Origin: Globodera rostochiensis
Taxonomy: Eukaryota; Nematoda; Chromadorea; Rhabditida; Heteroderidae
Assembly (NCBI GenBank): GCA_018350325.1
Contig: JAEVLN010000015.1
Span: 2,335,931 to 2,399,930, forward strand
Length of the DNA stretch: 64,000 nt
Direction: 5' to 3'
Shown here: positions 10,077-22,739 of the stretch, in pieces
How positions within the stretch are numbered: position 1 is the first letter of the stretch
How the letters are laid out: the number at the start of each line of letters is the position of its first letter
The notes under the pieces: generated by a model
Told to the model about the DNA's origin: nothing
Databases searched by the model: none
Seen by the model: only the letters and a program-made list of their open reading frames with translations
Translations under genes and position numbers: made by a program

Positions 10077-11945
10077 ATGGACAAATCTTGCGAAGTTCTG
10101 AACAAGCCTATTGGAGGATTGGGTGAATTTGATTTCTCAATGTGCGAGCGTAATCTTGCACTGAAGCAGCAAATGGATGAAGAGGGCTTAGGAGAGGAGT
10201 TCAATAATATGACGAAATTGACAAGCTCAGGGACAACCATCGTCGGTTCAATTTTCCAGGTAAATGGCTGTTACTTTTTTCAAATCTCGAAAAAACTACG
10301 AGGCCTTCTCTGCTCTTTATTTAAGATAAAAAAGAAGCTATGGTCAAAAACAGTCAATAAGACTGCTTTATTACAGTTGAGGAATAAGACTGCTTTATTA
10401 CAGTTGAGGACTAGTGCAGGGCTCGGATCTCAAAATTTTTAAAATCCGCATCGAAGGATTAAAAAATCCTCATTTAGTACCTAAAATCCGCATATTTAAT
10501 TTCTTCATTAGAATCAAAAATAAAGTTAAATTTTGCTTCATTCGTTATATTTATAGGTACAAATAAAACTTTTTGAATTTTTGACTCAATTTGTTACCAT
10601 TTGCATCCAAAATTGCAAGGAATGTGATGCTTTTTTTGCATTAAAAAACCCCAAACTTTTGAAACCATATAATGAAAGAGGTCCGGCGAGAAAATTTTTT
10701 TGAAGATTTTTAATTGTTATGAAAAATGCTTTTTTATTGTCCTTTCCCCAAAAAAAACACAAAAAGTCCACAAGGATCTCAAAAGACCACAAAAATCCGC
10801 ATTTCAAAAAAAAATCCTTATTGGCCTTTCCAAAAACAACAGGATGAGGTAAAATCCGCAGATATCCGAGCCCTGGTTTAGTGCCACCAATTCTGGCATT
10901 GATCCGTGCGGCACTGAACTGATTTGTATCCGGGGGCTTGAGGTGGCAGAAGGGGGTGGGTAACTAAGTTCTTGCAGAGATTAAATTTAAAATGGTTCAA
11001 ATCATTGGTTAATAAGGGCGGTGTTGTTATGGGCGGTGATTCGCGTGCAACGCAAGGGAACCTTATAGCGGACAAAAAATGCATGAAAGTCCTTTGCCTT
11101 ACTGACAAAATATATGTTTGTGGAGCTGGTGGTTCTGCTGATATTACTAAGGTTAGTTCGGGTTTCTTCTTGGTTGAATTGTTTTGACAGGTTGCCCAAA
11201 TCACCAGTGCTGAATTAAAACTTTTCGAGCTGAACAGCGGGCTTCAGGCTCGAGTTGCCATGGCGGCTCGTCGTTTGCGACAATACCTCTTCAAAGTATT
11301 TTTGGCTTTTCATCGGAACGAATATTCCCTTTTAGCATATGGGATACGTCCGATGTTATTATTTGGTCGGCGGCGTCGACGTCACGGGGAGCCATATATA
11401 TTCTGTCTCTGCCAGCGGTGCCGGTATTCGAAAGGCGTTTGATGCCGACGGGTCTGGGTGCTACTGTGCGATTGCTGAGATGGAGGCTATGTTCAAGCCT
11501 AACATGACGGTCGTTTCTTTACTTTTGCGGGGAGGGGGTAGTTGGGAAATATCCGGAAGTACCTCCCGTTCCCTTACTTGAATCCCGGGTTTAACGTCTC
11601 TCATCTTACATTGTTTTTAGGAAGAGGAATGCATTGCTTTAGTGAAAAAAGGGCTTGAAGGCGGGATGCGTGGTGACAACATGTCTGGGTATGACAAGGA
11701 AAGACTCCATGCTTTCGACCAATATTCTTTAAGGAACTCTTATAACCTTACCATCGGCACGGCTGACGGGTTCAGATGCGAGGGACCCTTTAAGCCATCA
11801 TTCGTGAAGGCGGAGAAGGCAGAAAACAAATTTATGTTCGGTCCTGAGTCAATGTAAGACAAACACTCGTCGAAAGGATCTTGTCATGTTTTATTATTAT
11901 TTCAGCACTGTGCTCAGCAAATGCGTATCTATGCAAAAAATCTGA
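10077..11945 (+). CDS. PSMB7: 20S proteasome subunit beta-2 (PSMB7/pbs-2 type)
   Basis: Catalytic trypsin-like subunit of the 20S core. Exons 10077-10259, 11017-11151, 11191-11295, 11336-11509, 11621-11853 and 11906-11945 join in phase to 289 aa. The propeptide ends in TSSG|TTIVG, placing catalytic Thr1 at about residue 53. Asp17 lies in MGGDSRAT and Lys33 in NLIADKKCMKV. YLVGGVDVTGSHIYS and DGSGCYCAIAEME follow the beta-2 pattern, and the final exon supplies the short ITVLSKCV arm equivalent to the family's TAVLTEK tail. The first intron holds a 459-bp transposon-like insertion. An AATAAA motif is near 12009. Confidence 0.96.
10417..10875. mobile_element. Non-autonomous hAT-like element in the proteasome beta-2 intron
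   Basis: The element begins CAGGGCTCGGATCTC and ends GATATCCGAGCCCTG, an inverted repeat of about 15 bp with one mismatch. Flanking 8-mers are GACTAGTG (10409-10416) and GTTTAGTG (10876-10883), 6 of 8 identical, as expected for an old 8-bp target duplication. The inside is AT-rich and non-coding, with repeated AAAATCCGCA blocks in both orientations. Confidence 0.75.
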
Positions 11946-12165
11946 CGATGGAAGGGCGATACGTTTATGCCAATTTGATGACTTCGTGTTGTTTGCTATT
12001 ATTTAAGAAAATAAAGAAAGTTAAAAAATAGTAAATACGACTCAAAGATCCCAGAGTTCACAACCCACTTTATAAATCACCATGAGGTGGTCCTATTTTT
12101 GTCTCGCAAATATCAATTACCATACCTAATCAATTTTTGATCCCAACGGAAAAGCGTCCGTTTTG

Positions 12166-14204
12166 ATGCACGTTTGTGGTGGCCAGCGCATTCTGATGAG
12201 CCTGCCGCCGTCGTCTTCCTCCGCCGCACTATTTAATCGCTTCCCAATATTCAGCTTTTCGGCATTTTCTCGCCTTCGTTTTAGTAGGGGTGGTTTTCAG
12301 GAATGGCACAGTCTTCGCGAGCTTTCGACCTGCCAACGGTTGGACCAGAAAAGATTCTTTTTAATGCAACCAAATAGCTTTCAGCAAGAACCTTTACAAG
12401 GTGTTGGGTGTTGCCCCAACAGCTTCGCAAGCGGAGATTAAAAAGGCTTATTACACATTGTCCAAAAAAGTGAGTTTAAACCAAAATTAAACTCACTTTG
12501 TTGTTAAGTATCATCCCGACGTCGCTGGTTCCAATGTTTCGTGTGCTCAAAAATATATGGAAGTCAAAGAGGCTTATGATATTCTACGAGATGAACAGGT
12601 GGGAGGGAAAGTCCCCGCCTTAGTGCTTATCCATGGGTTGCTTTGGTCTACGTCGTGCCCTTAACCCGGTCGTGTAGCCAGATAAAATTTTCGGGGGGAC
12701 GTCTCTGTCGTGACTTCGCGGGGTTAGGGGGAAGGTGTTCAGTGGGGTGGGGAATTTCCAAAGACCGGCGACTTCAAGGCAAATTTATTTTTTCTCAGCA
12801 ACCGAAAGGCACGATTTTAAGCGAGCTGTGAATAAAGCGAAGGGTTTTCCACAAAGGAGAGTAAAAAACGAAAGTGAGAAGCGTTCGGGTAAACTCGGAG
12901 CGGGGGCGGGGAGTGGGGGCGGGTCAATTCAAAATCCGTTTTTAACACCTGCGGACATGGCTCGGCCAAAGAAGAACACAAAAAGGGGGGAGGGGGCTGG
13001 GCAAAGCGGGGGTTACGAAATCCTTTTACTTTTCGGGACGCGACATCTCAAACAAACACTTTTTTTGGGGGGGGGGGGGGATATTCGGTCTTTTATGGTT
13101 TATGTTCATCTTTTTTCTTTGTTTATCACTTCTTTTAAATGTTTTTCTGAAATTTATTCTTTTCTTTTCTGTAGAAGCGAACTGAGCACGACCGATGGTT
13201 GGCGGCGGAAGAGTTTTACCGGCAGCAAACGGCCGCCGGACGTCACGGGGCCCACCCGTTCGAAGACCGACAGCAAACGCAAAACGATTGGATTAACAAA
13301 CGCGCGCCGAGAGGCGCTTTTGCGGAGGAGGAACTCCAAAGAGTAAAATGAGTCCCCAGACCGTGCGACATTGAAACTTACCCTTTACCCACCCAAGATT
13401 TTCTTATAGAAAAAACTTTTTTAGTCTTTTTCATTCTCCATTAAAACCCAAACTACCGTCTAGTTTTAGCCATAAAACCAAACTTAGGATGCCAAAAAAT
13501 AATACCATTTTCAGATTTGGCGGAACTTGAGTGAGAATGCCGAGTTCAGACAATCGCACAAAGACTTTGAGGCGGCAGTGAGGAGAAGGCGGCAAATGGC
13601 TTATGAGGAACAGTTGAGACGGAGGAGCGAATGGGCAAATAATGGCTTCAACAACAAGAAACGGTGGACGGGGGAGGGGGGGGGGGGTTAACGAACCTTT
13701 GATTTTGAATTTCTTATCGCAAACGAGAAAAGAGCAATAATACGCATTTATGTCAAACAACCAACGCTTTAGGGATTGGACTGACGGGGACCAAACGCAG
13801 CTTGTTGGCCAAATAATATTTATGTATGTGCTGATTGGTCTCCTCGTTTCAGCTGCTAGGTAAAGCGTTCCACGAATGTTGAGGATATTTCCCGAGGGAA
13901 AATCGGTTCCGGCTATACTTTGCCGAGAACCCGTCCTGATAGTGAGGAGCGATCAAGTATCGGAGGCAAAATTCAGTAGAATCTCGATTTTTGGAATTGC
14001 GAGACCTAACAAACAATCAAGCTTATAAAACTATTTTTTATTAGGACCAGTAAAAATAACTATTACCATCCGATTTGTCATAAGACATTATCATATATGA
14101 TTTATTTTAGGTCTTTCCATCGGAGCGTCTTTCCGCAAACAACAATTAGGGAAGAAGACTACAGAAGAAGAATGATTGATGAAATGACCAGAAGGATGCC
14201 TTAG
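12166..14204 (+). CDS. Membrane J-domain protein, DNAJC30-like (281 aa)
   Basis: Exons 12166-12338, 12385-12469, 12509-12598, 13175-13342, 13515-13663, 13773-13859 and 14111-14204 join in phase. The N-terminus is Ser/Arg/Phe-rich without acidic residues, like a mitochondrial presequence. The J domain follows directly (NLYKVLGVAPTASQ), with the HPD triad in KKYHPDVAG; it should stimulate an Hsp70. A charged Arg/Gln-rich region leads to one predicted membrane span (IIFMYVLIGLLVSAA), then a basic tail. One J domain followed by a single C-terminal transmembrane helix matches DNAJC30-type mitochondrial inner-membrane proteins; the orthology is inferred. The 576-bp third intron contains a TTTTCGGGGGG segment like the MITE family. 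Confidence 0.85.
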
Positions 14205-14405
14205 TTAATACGAAATTATAAGCCTGGTGCTGCTTCGTTTGCGATAGACATAACTTTTAAAAATAAAATTTCCCTCAAAACACGTCACCTAAGGGGAAGG
14301 TGTACAAATGAACAATTTATCAGACAATGAATTGCAGACAAAGTTTGCAAAATAGTCTCGACATTACTCTGGACAAAATAAAGTCGCATCATGGGATTTT
14401 CCCTT

Positions 14406-17372
14406 TTACATTCGCTCGAGGGCGCGGATTCCGAGAATGTTGAAACACCTCTGCATGACGTCGGCGGTCACTTCACAAAGCACCAATCGGTTGAAGTTGA
14501 CTTTGGTGACAGTTTGTTCGCCTTCTGACAGAAAAATCTTACTAATTTAACACCGTCAAATTACCTTCCACCGGCAATTTGCTGACAACGTAACAATCTT
14601 TGTAAAAGTCGTGGAACATTGTGGCCAATTCGTAAACGTAGTCGCAAATCTTGTTCAGTTGCAGGCCTTCGATAACTGACAAAAGAACGTCCGAAAACTT
14701 CAGAATTTGTTTTGCCAATTTAATTTCGCGTGGGTGGTCCAAAGGGACTCCGTCTGAGGTGAGCCCTTTGATGTAAAGGTCGATCTCGTCTCGAGTAACT
14801 TGGGCATTTCGAGCAATCGAACTGTAATTAAGGGGAGATGAGAGTATAAATATGAACCGTAGGAGATTTAGGAAAAGAAACAAATGAGTCGTTTCAACTT
14901 TTTGAACACTCACCGGATACGTGCGTAAGCGTACAATAAATAAACGGCCGTGTTGCCTCGGTCGTCCAACATCTTTTTGGGGGAGGTGGGGGAAAAGTCA
15001 TTAAAAATTAGGCATTCATCGGCCAGTCACCCTGTCGAATGAGAAAACGTAGTCACCGGTCCGAGACTGGGACATGTCCGCATACCGAATGCAGCCATAT
15101 GCGACTGACTCGGCGACCTCTCTGAACTGCTCCGAAGTGAACTCCTGAGACAGCCCGAGTAAAATGCAGGAAACCAGCCGTTGGCTTCTTACCTCATCTC
15201 GGCCCTTCGATCGCAATTTTTCCTCTGCCCGACGTACGCCTTCGTCCAGTAAATCCATTAGCTTGACATTATCTCCAGACCGAGTTTTAAATTTCTTCCT
15301 AAAATGGTTTCTTGAATTGACAGGAACAGACGAACTTCAAATGGCATCTATTTCTAACTTCACTCTGCACACATACTTTTCTTTTCCCATATTTGTTAAG
15401 GGCGTGTTTAGTAGTGCTGCTCGAGAGTCCTCGGGCTTTTACCCCTCCCCCCCTTTAGGAAGATGGATTTCAATGTCACCAGTCATAAATACGTCCCTGG
15501 CGTAACGACCTGTCTTCTCCAAGCACCAATCCAAATTGGACATGTTCAACCCGCTTCTGTTCAGCTTCATACCATCTTAGCTGGAGACCAGCAGCAAAAA
15601 TATTCTTCAAAATCAGATATTTACATATATTTCTCTCGCAAAAGAAAGGGTACCTCTAAATGTTCGGATTGGCCTCGGTCGACCACGTAAAGGACCCAAT
15701 CGGCCCTCTCCTCAAACAGTCGTTGCTTCAAAGTAGCCAAATCGCTCGTGTCGTAAGTGAAACCGCCGTCACTTTTGACCACCGTCAGGGGAATGTTGCA
15801 GCCCTCCGGGAAGAAAAGCTTTCCTGAACATAATTAGATGGTCCAAATGCTACGACAACAAATCGCTCACTTCCGTCGTCGTCGCAGAGGACCCCCGCCT
15901 GTTCCAATTCCTGGACAACCAATTGCATGCGCGACTGGTAAAAGGATTCGCCCCGCTCAACCAGTGAAGAACTTCCCAACCTCTCGTAAATTTCGGCAAA
16001 ATCTTAAAACGCAACAATTGGCATGCATCCCACGGGGTCTCAACCCTTTCGGCTGACATCGCAAATCATCTTCCAAGCCTTCACAATGTCCGGCTCAAAG
16101 TTCTGAAGCTGGACAACACATCGATAAGCCTCGGCCTTGAATTGCGGGTCTTCATCGAATTTCACTTTCGATTCCTTAAAAGTTGAAGAAAAATGATCAA
16201 AAATTAATGTTAGGGTTGCCTTGTAAAACTGTTGCAAGTCTTGGATGGGCGGGGTCTCATTCAGATAATTTGGAAAGCACTTCTTGAGATGAGCGATTAG
16301 CATTCCGAACTGAGTGCCCCAGTCGCCAATGTGATTCAGGCGAAGGACCTGTGGAAAAATCCGAATTTGTTGTAGGCGCCTTTAAAAATGCCTCTCCCAA
16401 ACTCACTGACCGAAAAGCCAACGTAATCCAAAAGTCGCGAGATTGCCTCCCCAATGATTGTGGAGCGAAGGTGCCCGACGTGCATTTGTTTGGCAATGTT
16501 CGGTGACGAATAGTCAACGACCACGTGCTTCTTGGCAATTTTTGGGGTCACAAAGCCATGTTTGAAAATTTCGGCAATTCTCCGTCCCAAATGTTGTCGG
16601 CTGATGAACACATTTACGTACGCATTGACGGGTTTGTACTGGAATAAACTTTGGAGGTTTCTCCATGGCCCTACCGCGCACCTTTTCCACCAACGCAATG
16701 TTCTCCAACCCCGCGACTATTTTCTTTGCCACTTCCCCCGCTGTCTCTTTCACACTGTGCTCGCTGAGAAGACGACGTGAAATTTGCATTGCCATGTCGA
16801 ACTGGTAATCGCCGAATTTGGGGTTGCTTGCCTCTTTGACGAACGCGTCCAAACTCAGCATCGGATAGACCTTCACAGAAAAGTTGCAAAAAAACATAAA
16901 TCTGTTCCCACCGTTTTTACGGCTTTCGAAAAAACGCTGTTCAATCGCTCAATGATCGAATCACCAAAGTCTTCAATTTTCAAATGGCCACTTGTCCCAA
17001 CTTCGTTCCGATTTGTGCGAATGCTGTCGCCATTTGTCAGTTTCTTTTTGATTTGTTGTTCACTGCCCGTGGAGTCATTGCCATTAGTCTAACAAATTAA
17101 ATACTTTTCAATGAATGGCCCGTTAGTTTACTACGCGCACCCCGCAACACAACACCTCACCCTTTTCAGGATGTTCAGCTGGTACTCTAGCTTGTCCCTC
17201 TCCTGCAACTTAGCGGCCAAATCCGGACATTCTTCCATGAGTTCCTGTCCAAGGTTTCCTTTTTCCATATCACCCAAAACTTGTTCGATCAGACTTATCC
17301 TTTTCTAAATTTTCATTCGGTGAAAAGATATATTTGTAGAAAACTCCTGACTTTATCGGCAGCAAAATCCAT
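14406..17372 (-). CDS. RARS1: Cytoplasmic arginyl-tRNA synthetase
   Basis: Class I synthetase that charges tRNA-Arg. The first exons are 17372-17352 (MDFAADK) and 17304-17161, the latter a coiled-coil leucine-rich leader ([12 protein letters not shown]) like the human multisynthetase-complex segment. Then come the Arg_tRNA_synt_N domain ([15 protein letters not shown]) and the catalytic domain with the HIGH-type motif HVGHLRST in [19 protein letters not shown] near 16470. [18 protein letters not shown] and [14 protein letters not shown] follow. The C-terminal anticodon-binding DALR-type domain ends [14 protein letters not shown] and [11 protein letters not shown]. About a dozen exons are present; I did not fix every junction. 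One 5' exon pair near 16900 carries the class-typical KTVYPMLSL-like join. Confidence 0.95.
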
Positions 17373-17484
17373 TGAACAGTACAAAATAATTGCTAAACTA
17401 TTAAATCAGATTTAAGAGCTTTCTTCGTGATAAAATTAAGATTAATTACTGGAGGTTATAAAAACAAAAATATTTAATGGTTTA

Positions 17485-18111
17485 TCAGTTCGGAACTTTC
17501 TTCAACAACAAATAAATGTTCTTATCCTGCTCAAATCCATTCAAATTGTTCGCCTCTCCCTGAATCCGCATCAGAAGACCTCCAAATGAAGCATAAGCCG
17601 TCAACCGGCTCGTCTCCGCGCTTCCCTCGTCGTTTTCGATCAAATATATTTTTCCATACATTACATACTCAAACATTCGAACTCGAGGGATGTTTTCGAT
17701 CTGAATAGACATTAATCGAAAAGATCGCTAATTCTCTGTAAATTACGCAATTCCTCAATATGGGACCGCCTGCTAGCCCCGGGCTGGTAACTTGCCATCG
17801 GTTAATTATTTATTTGGTTTTCTCCAATTCTTGGACGACCCAAACCCGCCCCTAAACTCCAATTTCACTAAATTTACCGATTTGTCGTATTCGCCCTCTT
17901 CTGTGAGTCCGTCGTCACGAATTGAAGTGCAAAGCATCAGCCGAAATTTGTCATTGATGCCCAAGCTGTACAGCTGTGTGTTCACATCCAGAATAAGGTC
18001 CATTTTGAATGATTCGCTGTCGCAAAAAAGTCGGCTCACACGATCAAACTTTTTCCCCTCGGGGTCGATGTTCTTTACGGTGAACAAATCTTCGAAGTAT
18101 AGGCTGTTCAT
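17485..18111 (-). CDS. POLR2H: RNA polymerase I/II/III shared subunit RPB8
   Basis: Shared small subunit of all three nuclear RNA polymerases. Two exons, 18111-17878 and 17700-17485, give 149 aa against 150 in human. The first exon contains [20 protein letters not shown] and [12 protein letters not shown]; the second has [28 protein letters not shown] and the ending YLLLKKVPN. These are the RPB8 OB-fold signatures. The gene lies just beyond the 5' end of arginyl-tRNA synthetase on the same strand (about 110 bp), so it may share an operon with it. Confidence 0.97.
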
Positions 18112-18369
18112 GGAAACTAAAATTAAAATAAACGGGAATGCGTTGTTGATGATGTTTTACAGCCAACATGAAGAAATAAATGCTTAACAACAATGCAGCG
18201 CTAAAATTCGTTGGATAAGCAAATCAATTAAAGATTTAAGAGAATCAGATCAAAACATCAAACAAAAACCATTATGGTACAAAGTCGATAATCGTGTAAC
18301 AACAGTTACAAATAAATAAATAGGCATTCCTTTAAATTGTTAAGCCCATAGATCAAAGTCTTCATTCCT

Positions 18370-21300
18370 TGAGATTCAGTTTCTTAAGCTTCTGGAACTC
18401 GTCGTTCACCTGCTTCAGAAGTTTCTGAAAAGATTGGTACTGAATCAAGGCCGTACGCAGGGGGGGGGGGGGAATTCCCCCCCCCCGAAATGAAATTTGA
18501 GAAAAAAAACAAGAGGGGGGACCCTATTGTTTTACACTTATACAATTTTTTGATAAATTTTCTTAACAAATTGCCATCAAAAATCCAGCAAATTTCCCCG
18601 GCGGGGCCGCTCCTGGCGCGCGCTCAGACGGACCAATTCCCCCCTCCGAATTTTTTTTCTAGGTACGTCCCTGTACTAAATGATCGGGATAAATGCTTTA
18701 ATTTATAAATAACTTAAGCCATAATTATTATTCTGAAGTCAATCACCGGCCAAATGACAAAATCACCTCCAATTCGCCCGCTGTTGCTGAGAATCTGTTG
18801 TCTTGCTTCCCACGCTCCTTCCATTCCTCGATCCACCCCTTTATCTGATCAGAAATCTCGTCCCTTTTCAACCAGAAATGGAGTTGAACAACATTTTCCA
18901 ACTCTGAAAGGATTATTTAACGCATAATACCGCCGCGTCCATCATTAATTCAACAACCAATGGGCGGTCTTTTCAGCTGCTCCAAGATGGCCCATCGAAC
19001 GGTCGCCACTTGAATAACCGCATTGTACCGCTGAGAAGCCTGAGGGTATGAAATAACGGTTAAATTTAAACAACAAATTTTGAATTCAAAATTAAAATCT
19101 ACTCGGTGCCTTCTAGTAGAAAAAGGTAATACCAAATCGCCTTGTTGAGTGTTGTTGTAGCGTTCATAGCCAGGCTCGTTGAAATACTAAGAAAATGTAA
19201 AGAATGCAAATACCAGATTAATAGTATTCACCGGATCGTTGACAAAAATAAGCGACTGAATGGAAATGATCACTTGCAACAACGAAGACCTCTCCGCATT
19301 CCACTGTTCTTCAGGTCGCCCTGGCCAAGTGCCTAATAATTTGTAAATTAACATTCGTCAACTAAAATCGTTTATTACCAAGAATTGAAAGGCAAACTTT
19401 GCCCTCATTATACAAATTCGGATTGAAGCGGACGGTGTTGTTCCCCGTGGTTCTGAGATGTACTTGAGGCGCCGATTGAGGGAAATTGGGCGGAAAAAAG
19501 AAGTCGAATTCGAAGCAGCCATTCTGATAAGGCGTACCCTCCGGGCCGGTAATCAAAACCTTTTTAAAATAAATCCATTTAACACTTATCCAACAGATAA
19601 ACCTTCATCGCGTCCAAATGCTCCTCGCAAGAGCGAACAAAGGCACTGGTACTTTTTGTCAACATGAGATTCGACTGCAACGATTGAATTTCTCGCGCAA
19701 TTCGCCTCGAAGTTGTATTTGCTGCACCCGAAGTTTGCTCTTTTTTGATTTTTTGGCGGTAAAAATAAGCCTCTTTTTTGAAGATTTTCTCAAATGTAAT
19801 TACAGCTAAAATCAAAAGCAATTTTAAACTAAATTTGCAATGCCTCAAACTGTAACTCACCAAACTTCAGCCCTTGCATGGCATTGCAATATTTTTCCGA
19901 CTCATTGTCAGTAGAAGCAGAAGTACCCGCAGTCCCATCCAAACATTCACTCGAACTCGGATCCCTCACTCTCAATTTTTTCAAAATTTCACCGCTGATT
20001 GAACCAATCTCCGACTTGTCTAAACAAATTGTTTTAAAGTTAAAGTAACTTCTTAATAATTCAGATTGACAACTTAGTTCATGGAAAATGGAGGTCACAT
20101 TCTTGCAAATACTGCTCAATTCCTGCAGCTGTTTTTCCTCCTCACGCCCCGCCACTTCCTTTTCCCCGCTCTCATTGCGTACAGAGCCAAAGCCAAAAAA
20201 GGAGAAGAGATCAAAGTAACTGCAAAGTAAAATAATCATTAGGCAAGCAATTATTTTACTCACCCATTTTGCACTTGGCTTGGCTGGTTTGTAATTGTGG
20301 AGCCAATTCGTTTGAGGTAATTGTCAATATTCGTTGAAAAATGTTTAAGCAATTCAATCAGCGCATTCCTTTCGACCTTAAAGCCACCGCCTTCTTCAGT
20401 GCAGAAAATGACGTCAAACGGCAGGATTTCCTGCTTTTCCTCAGCTTTTGTCCTTCCACCAAATGAGAGCCCTTCGTCGTCGGTGTCAATTTCTTCGAGT
20501 CCCAGATTGTCATCATAAAAATTGGCGAATAAAGAGAGAACATCCGTTTTAATTGGAAGCGATTTCGAAAGAGCGACAAGCAATTGGAAGACGGCGTGAT
20601 AACTGGCGATGTTTTTGTGGACCTCCAACAAAGTGTCACTCATCAAATACGAACGGATCACCAAACGGAGACTTGAACGCTGAAGAAGTTTCAAAAACTC
20701 TTCTTCCATTGGAATACTATTGCGATTCGCAAGAGCATCCATCGATTTTGATGGCCTTTTTTGGTCCGAATTTTTTCTTCTGTTATTCTGACCTCTTTTG
20801 GATGTATTCTAAAGATGGTTGGTAAAATATTCAATTCTTTATCGGATTATATACTTTATTCTCAGACGATCTTTCAGAAAGTGTAGAATCCTGTTCATGA
20901 ATGGGCGGCATAATAAATGCACGGAGTATCTGTTGCATTAATGGGTCGGCCTTGAAACTTCCGATGCCCCCGTCCAAAACATACATTCAATAAACACGCA
21001 ATGTTGTCGTCGTCGTATCGAATTTTCTGCGCCGTCTCCTTGTAATCCCACAACTGCCGCATGTCCCCCGACCCATACCCCGTCCCCTTGGCAAAACGAA
21101 TTTTATCTCTGTAGGCGTATTCGGATTTAGAAGGTTCCGCTTGATTTTGATCACTTGGCTCTTTTGGTCGCTTCACATGATTTTCCATGGAAAAGGAAAC
21201 CTTAAAAGAATGAAAACCATACAAATCAAACAATGTGGAAACAAACACTGTATTGAGGCAACGGCATTCGCCAAGATCGGGTTTTTTTGAAGTTCGAGCG

Positions 21301-22662
21301 TTGGTGAGTGAAATGAGAAATGCACTCCAGAACAAAGTCCTAAAAATGATTCTGCAGCATTTAAATGTGTCAATAACTAACAAACCATGACGCCCAATTT
21401 GAGAGCTTGATGGCGGAATTCGGCTGCTTTTTGCGCCCCAACCCGATCGGGCGAAAAACGACATAAAAGCTTTTCCAGAATCAGTAACGGGTAAAAGGCA
21501 AGTTGACGATAATCAAGCTTGTCAAGATCTGCCAGAATAAAATGGTTAAAAAGCATACCCATTCACTCTAAGATCTTACCAGTCTTCACGGACTGCGAAG
21601 AAGTTCGAATCATCGTAGCAATTTGGTCCAAGTCTTCGCAAGAACTGGTAGGTAACAGCTTATTAAGCATGGGCAACAAATACTCCTCTAAAATGCGCGG
21701 AAATAAGTGAAAATGTGGTTGGTGAATGTCAAACTTTGCTGCGGATTGTAATTCACCGTCTGCTTGAGCAGTTCAACCGCCTTTTCTTTATCGGACTCAA
21801 TGAGAACATTGACAAACTGTTCAAGGTTAAGAAACACTTTGAGCAGCTGAATCGAATGAGGACTTGTGATAGATTCCGAATAATCGACGTTTATCAACAA
21901 ATTAACCGTTCTCTAGGATTGGGTGTTAAAGGGATTATAGACAAAAGATGGCTAACCTCGAACGGCGAATCGGACGGAACTTCCAGATTTTTGTTGTATT
22001 TTTGCATAAAAAACTCCTTGAACGCGTTTTCACGCGCTTTAAATTCCGCAAAGGCCTCCGAACGTTCATACAATTCTAAAGATTTAAGTAAATGGGCAAA
22101 TCATTCGCTGTGTTGAACTTGTGTCAATTTCACGCCTTAATATGCGATCAAATAAGTCTGGACTGTTTTCGGTAAGTTGCGAGAGATGTGGCTCATCTTC
22201 AGCTCTTTTCTCCCACTCCGCTCTCTGTTCATCTAATATCACCTTTTTCCACTAAAATTGCAAGGTGTATTAAAAAAAATGTAGATCGTCTTTTTATCAG
22301 TGAGGAATTAATTTTAGATTTTTTTGCAGGGTCGAAACTTTTGTAAGCTTAATCTTAAAAGAAAACTAGAACTAACCACCGCTCTTATAAGGTAAAAGTA
22401 GCGAAGATGAGACGGCACATTCTTTTGATATTTGTCAATTTCTTTGCTGAAAAAGCATTAAGTTTTTTGTTTGATTCGCCCTAATTACATTAAACAATTA
22501 CTTTTTAAAGTAGCTGACAAGCATGTCATCAGTGAATCTGCTTATGAACATCCCAAATCCAGGAGTAACGTATTTCATCACAGGCTCGGCATCCAAACGG
22601 AACAATTCAATTCTTTTGTCCGGAGATGGGAGATCGAATGTCATTGCAGTAATCTCGTTCAT
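18370..22662 (-). CDS. BIRC6/BRUCE-like ubiquitin-conjugating enzyme
   Basis: Large multi-exon gene read leftwards from ATG 22662 ([16 protein letters not shown]). Helical repeats follow ([34 protein letters not shown]). The BIRC6-type segment [16 protein letters not shown] then [18 protein letters not shown] precedes a UBC fold with [35 protein letters not shown] (catalytic Cys), RPEEQWN and NEPGYERY, and a helical tail ending KLKKLNLKE. Vertebrate BIRC6 is an anti-apoptotic E2/E3 hybrid; I see no BIR zinc domain here. That resembles shorter nematode BIRC6-like E2 proteins rather than full-length BRUCE. The 5' third is joined by phase and sequence feel only and could be a separate gene. The last intron hosts the MITE at 18446. 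Confidence 0.8.
18446..18673. mobile_element. MITE with 8-bp target-site duplication
   Basis: The 228-bp element has ends CAAGGCCGTAC and GTACGTCCCTG, which are imperfect inverted repeats related to those of the 8821 copy. It is flanked by TACTGAAT (18438-18445) and TACTAAAT (18674-18681), 7 of 8 identical. An 8-bp duplication plus CARGGVCGTA-type ends suggests a non-autonomous hAT-superfamily element. It contains a G12 then C13 palindrome-like stretch. It sits in the last intron of the BIRC6-like gene. Confidence 0.8.
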
Positions 22663-22739
22663 TTTTACTGAAATTTGGTTGTTTGTTTATGAAATTTTCA
22701 TATTAATAAGCATTAAATAAAAACTGATTTTTTAAAACG

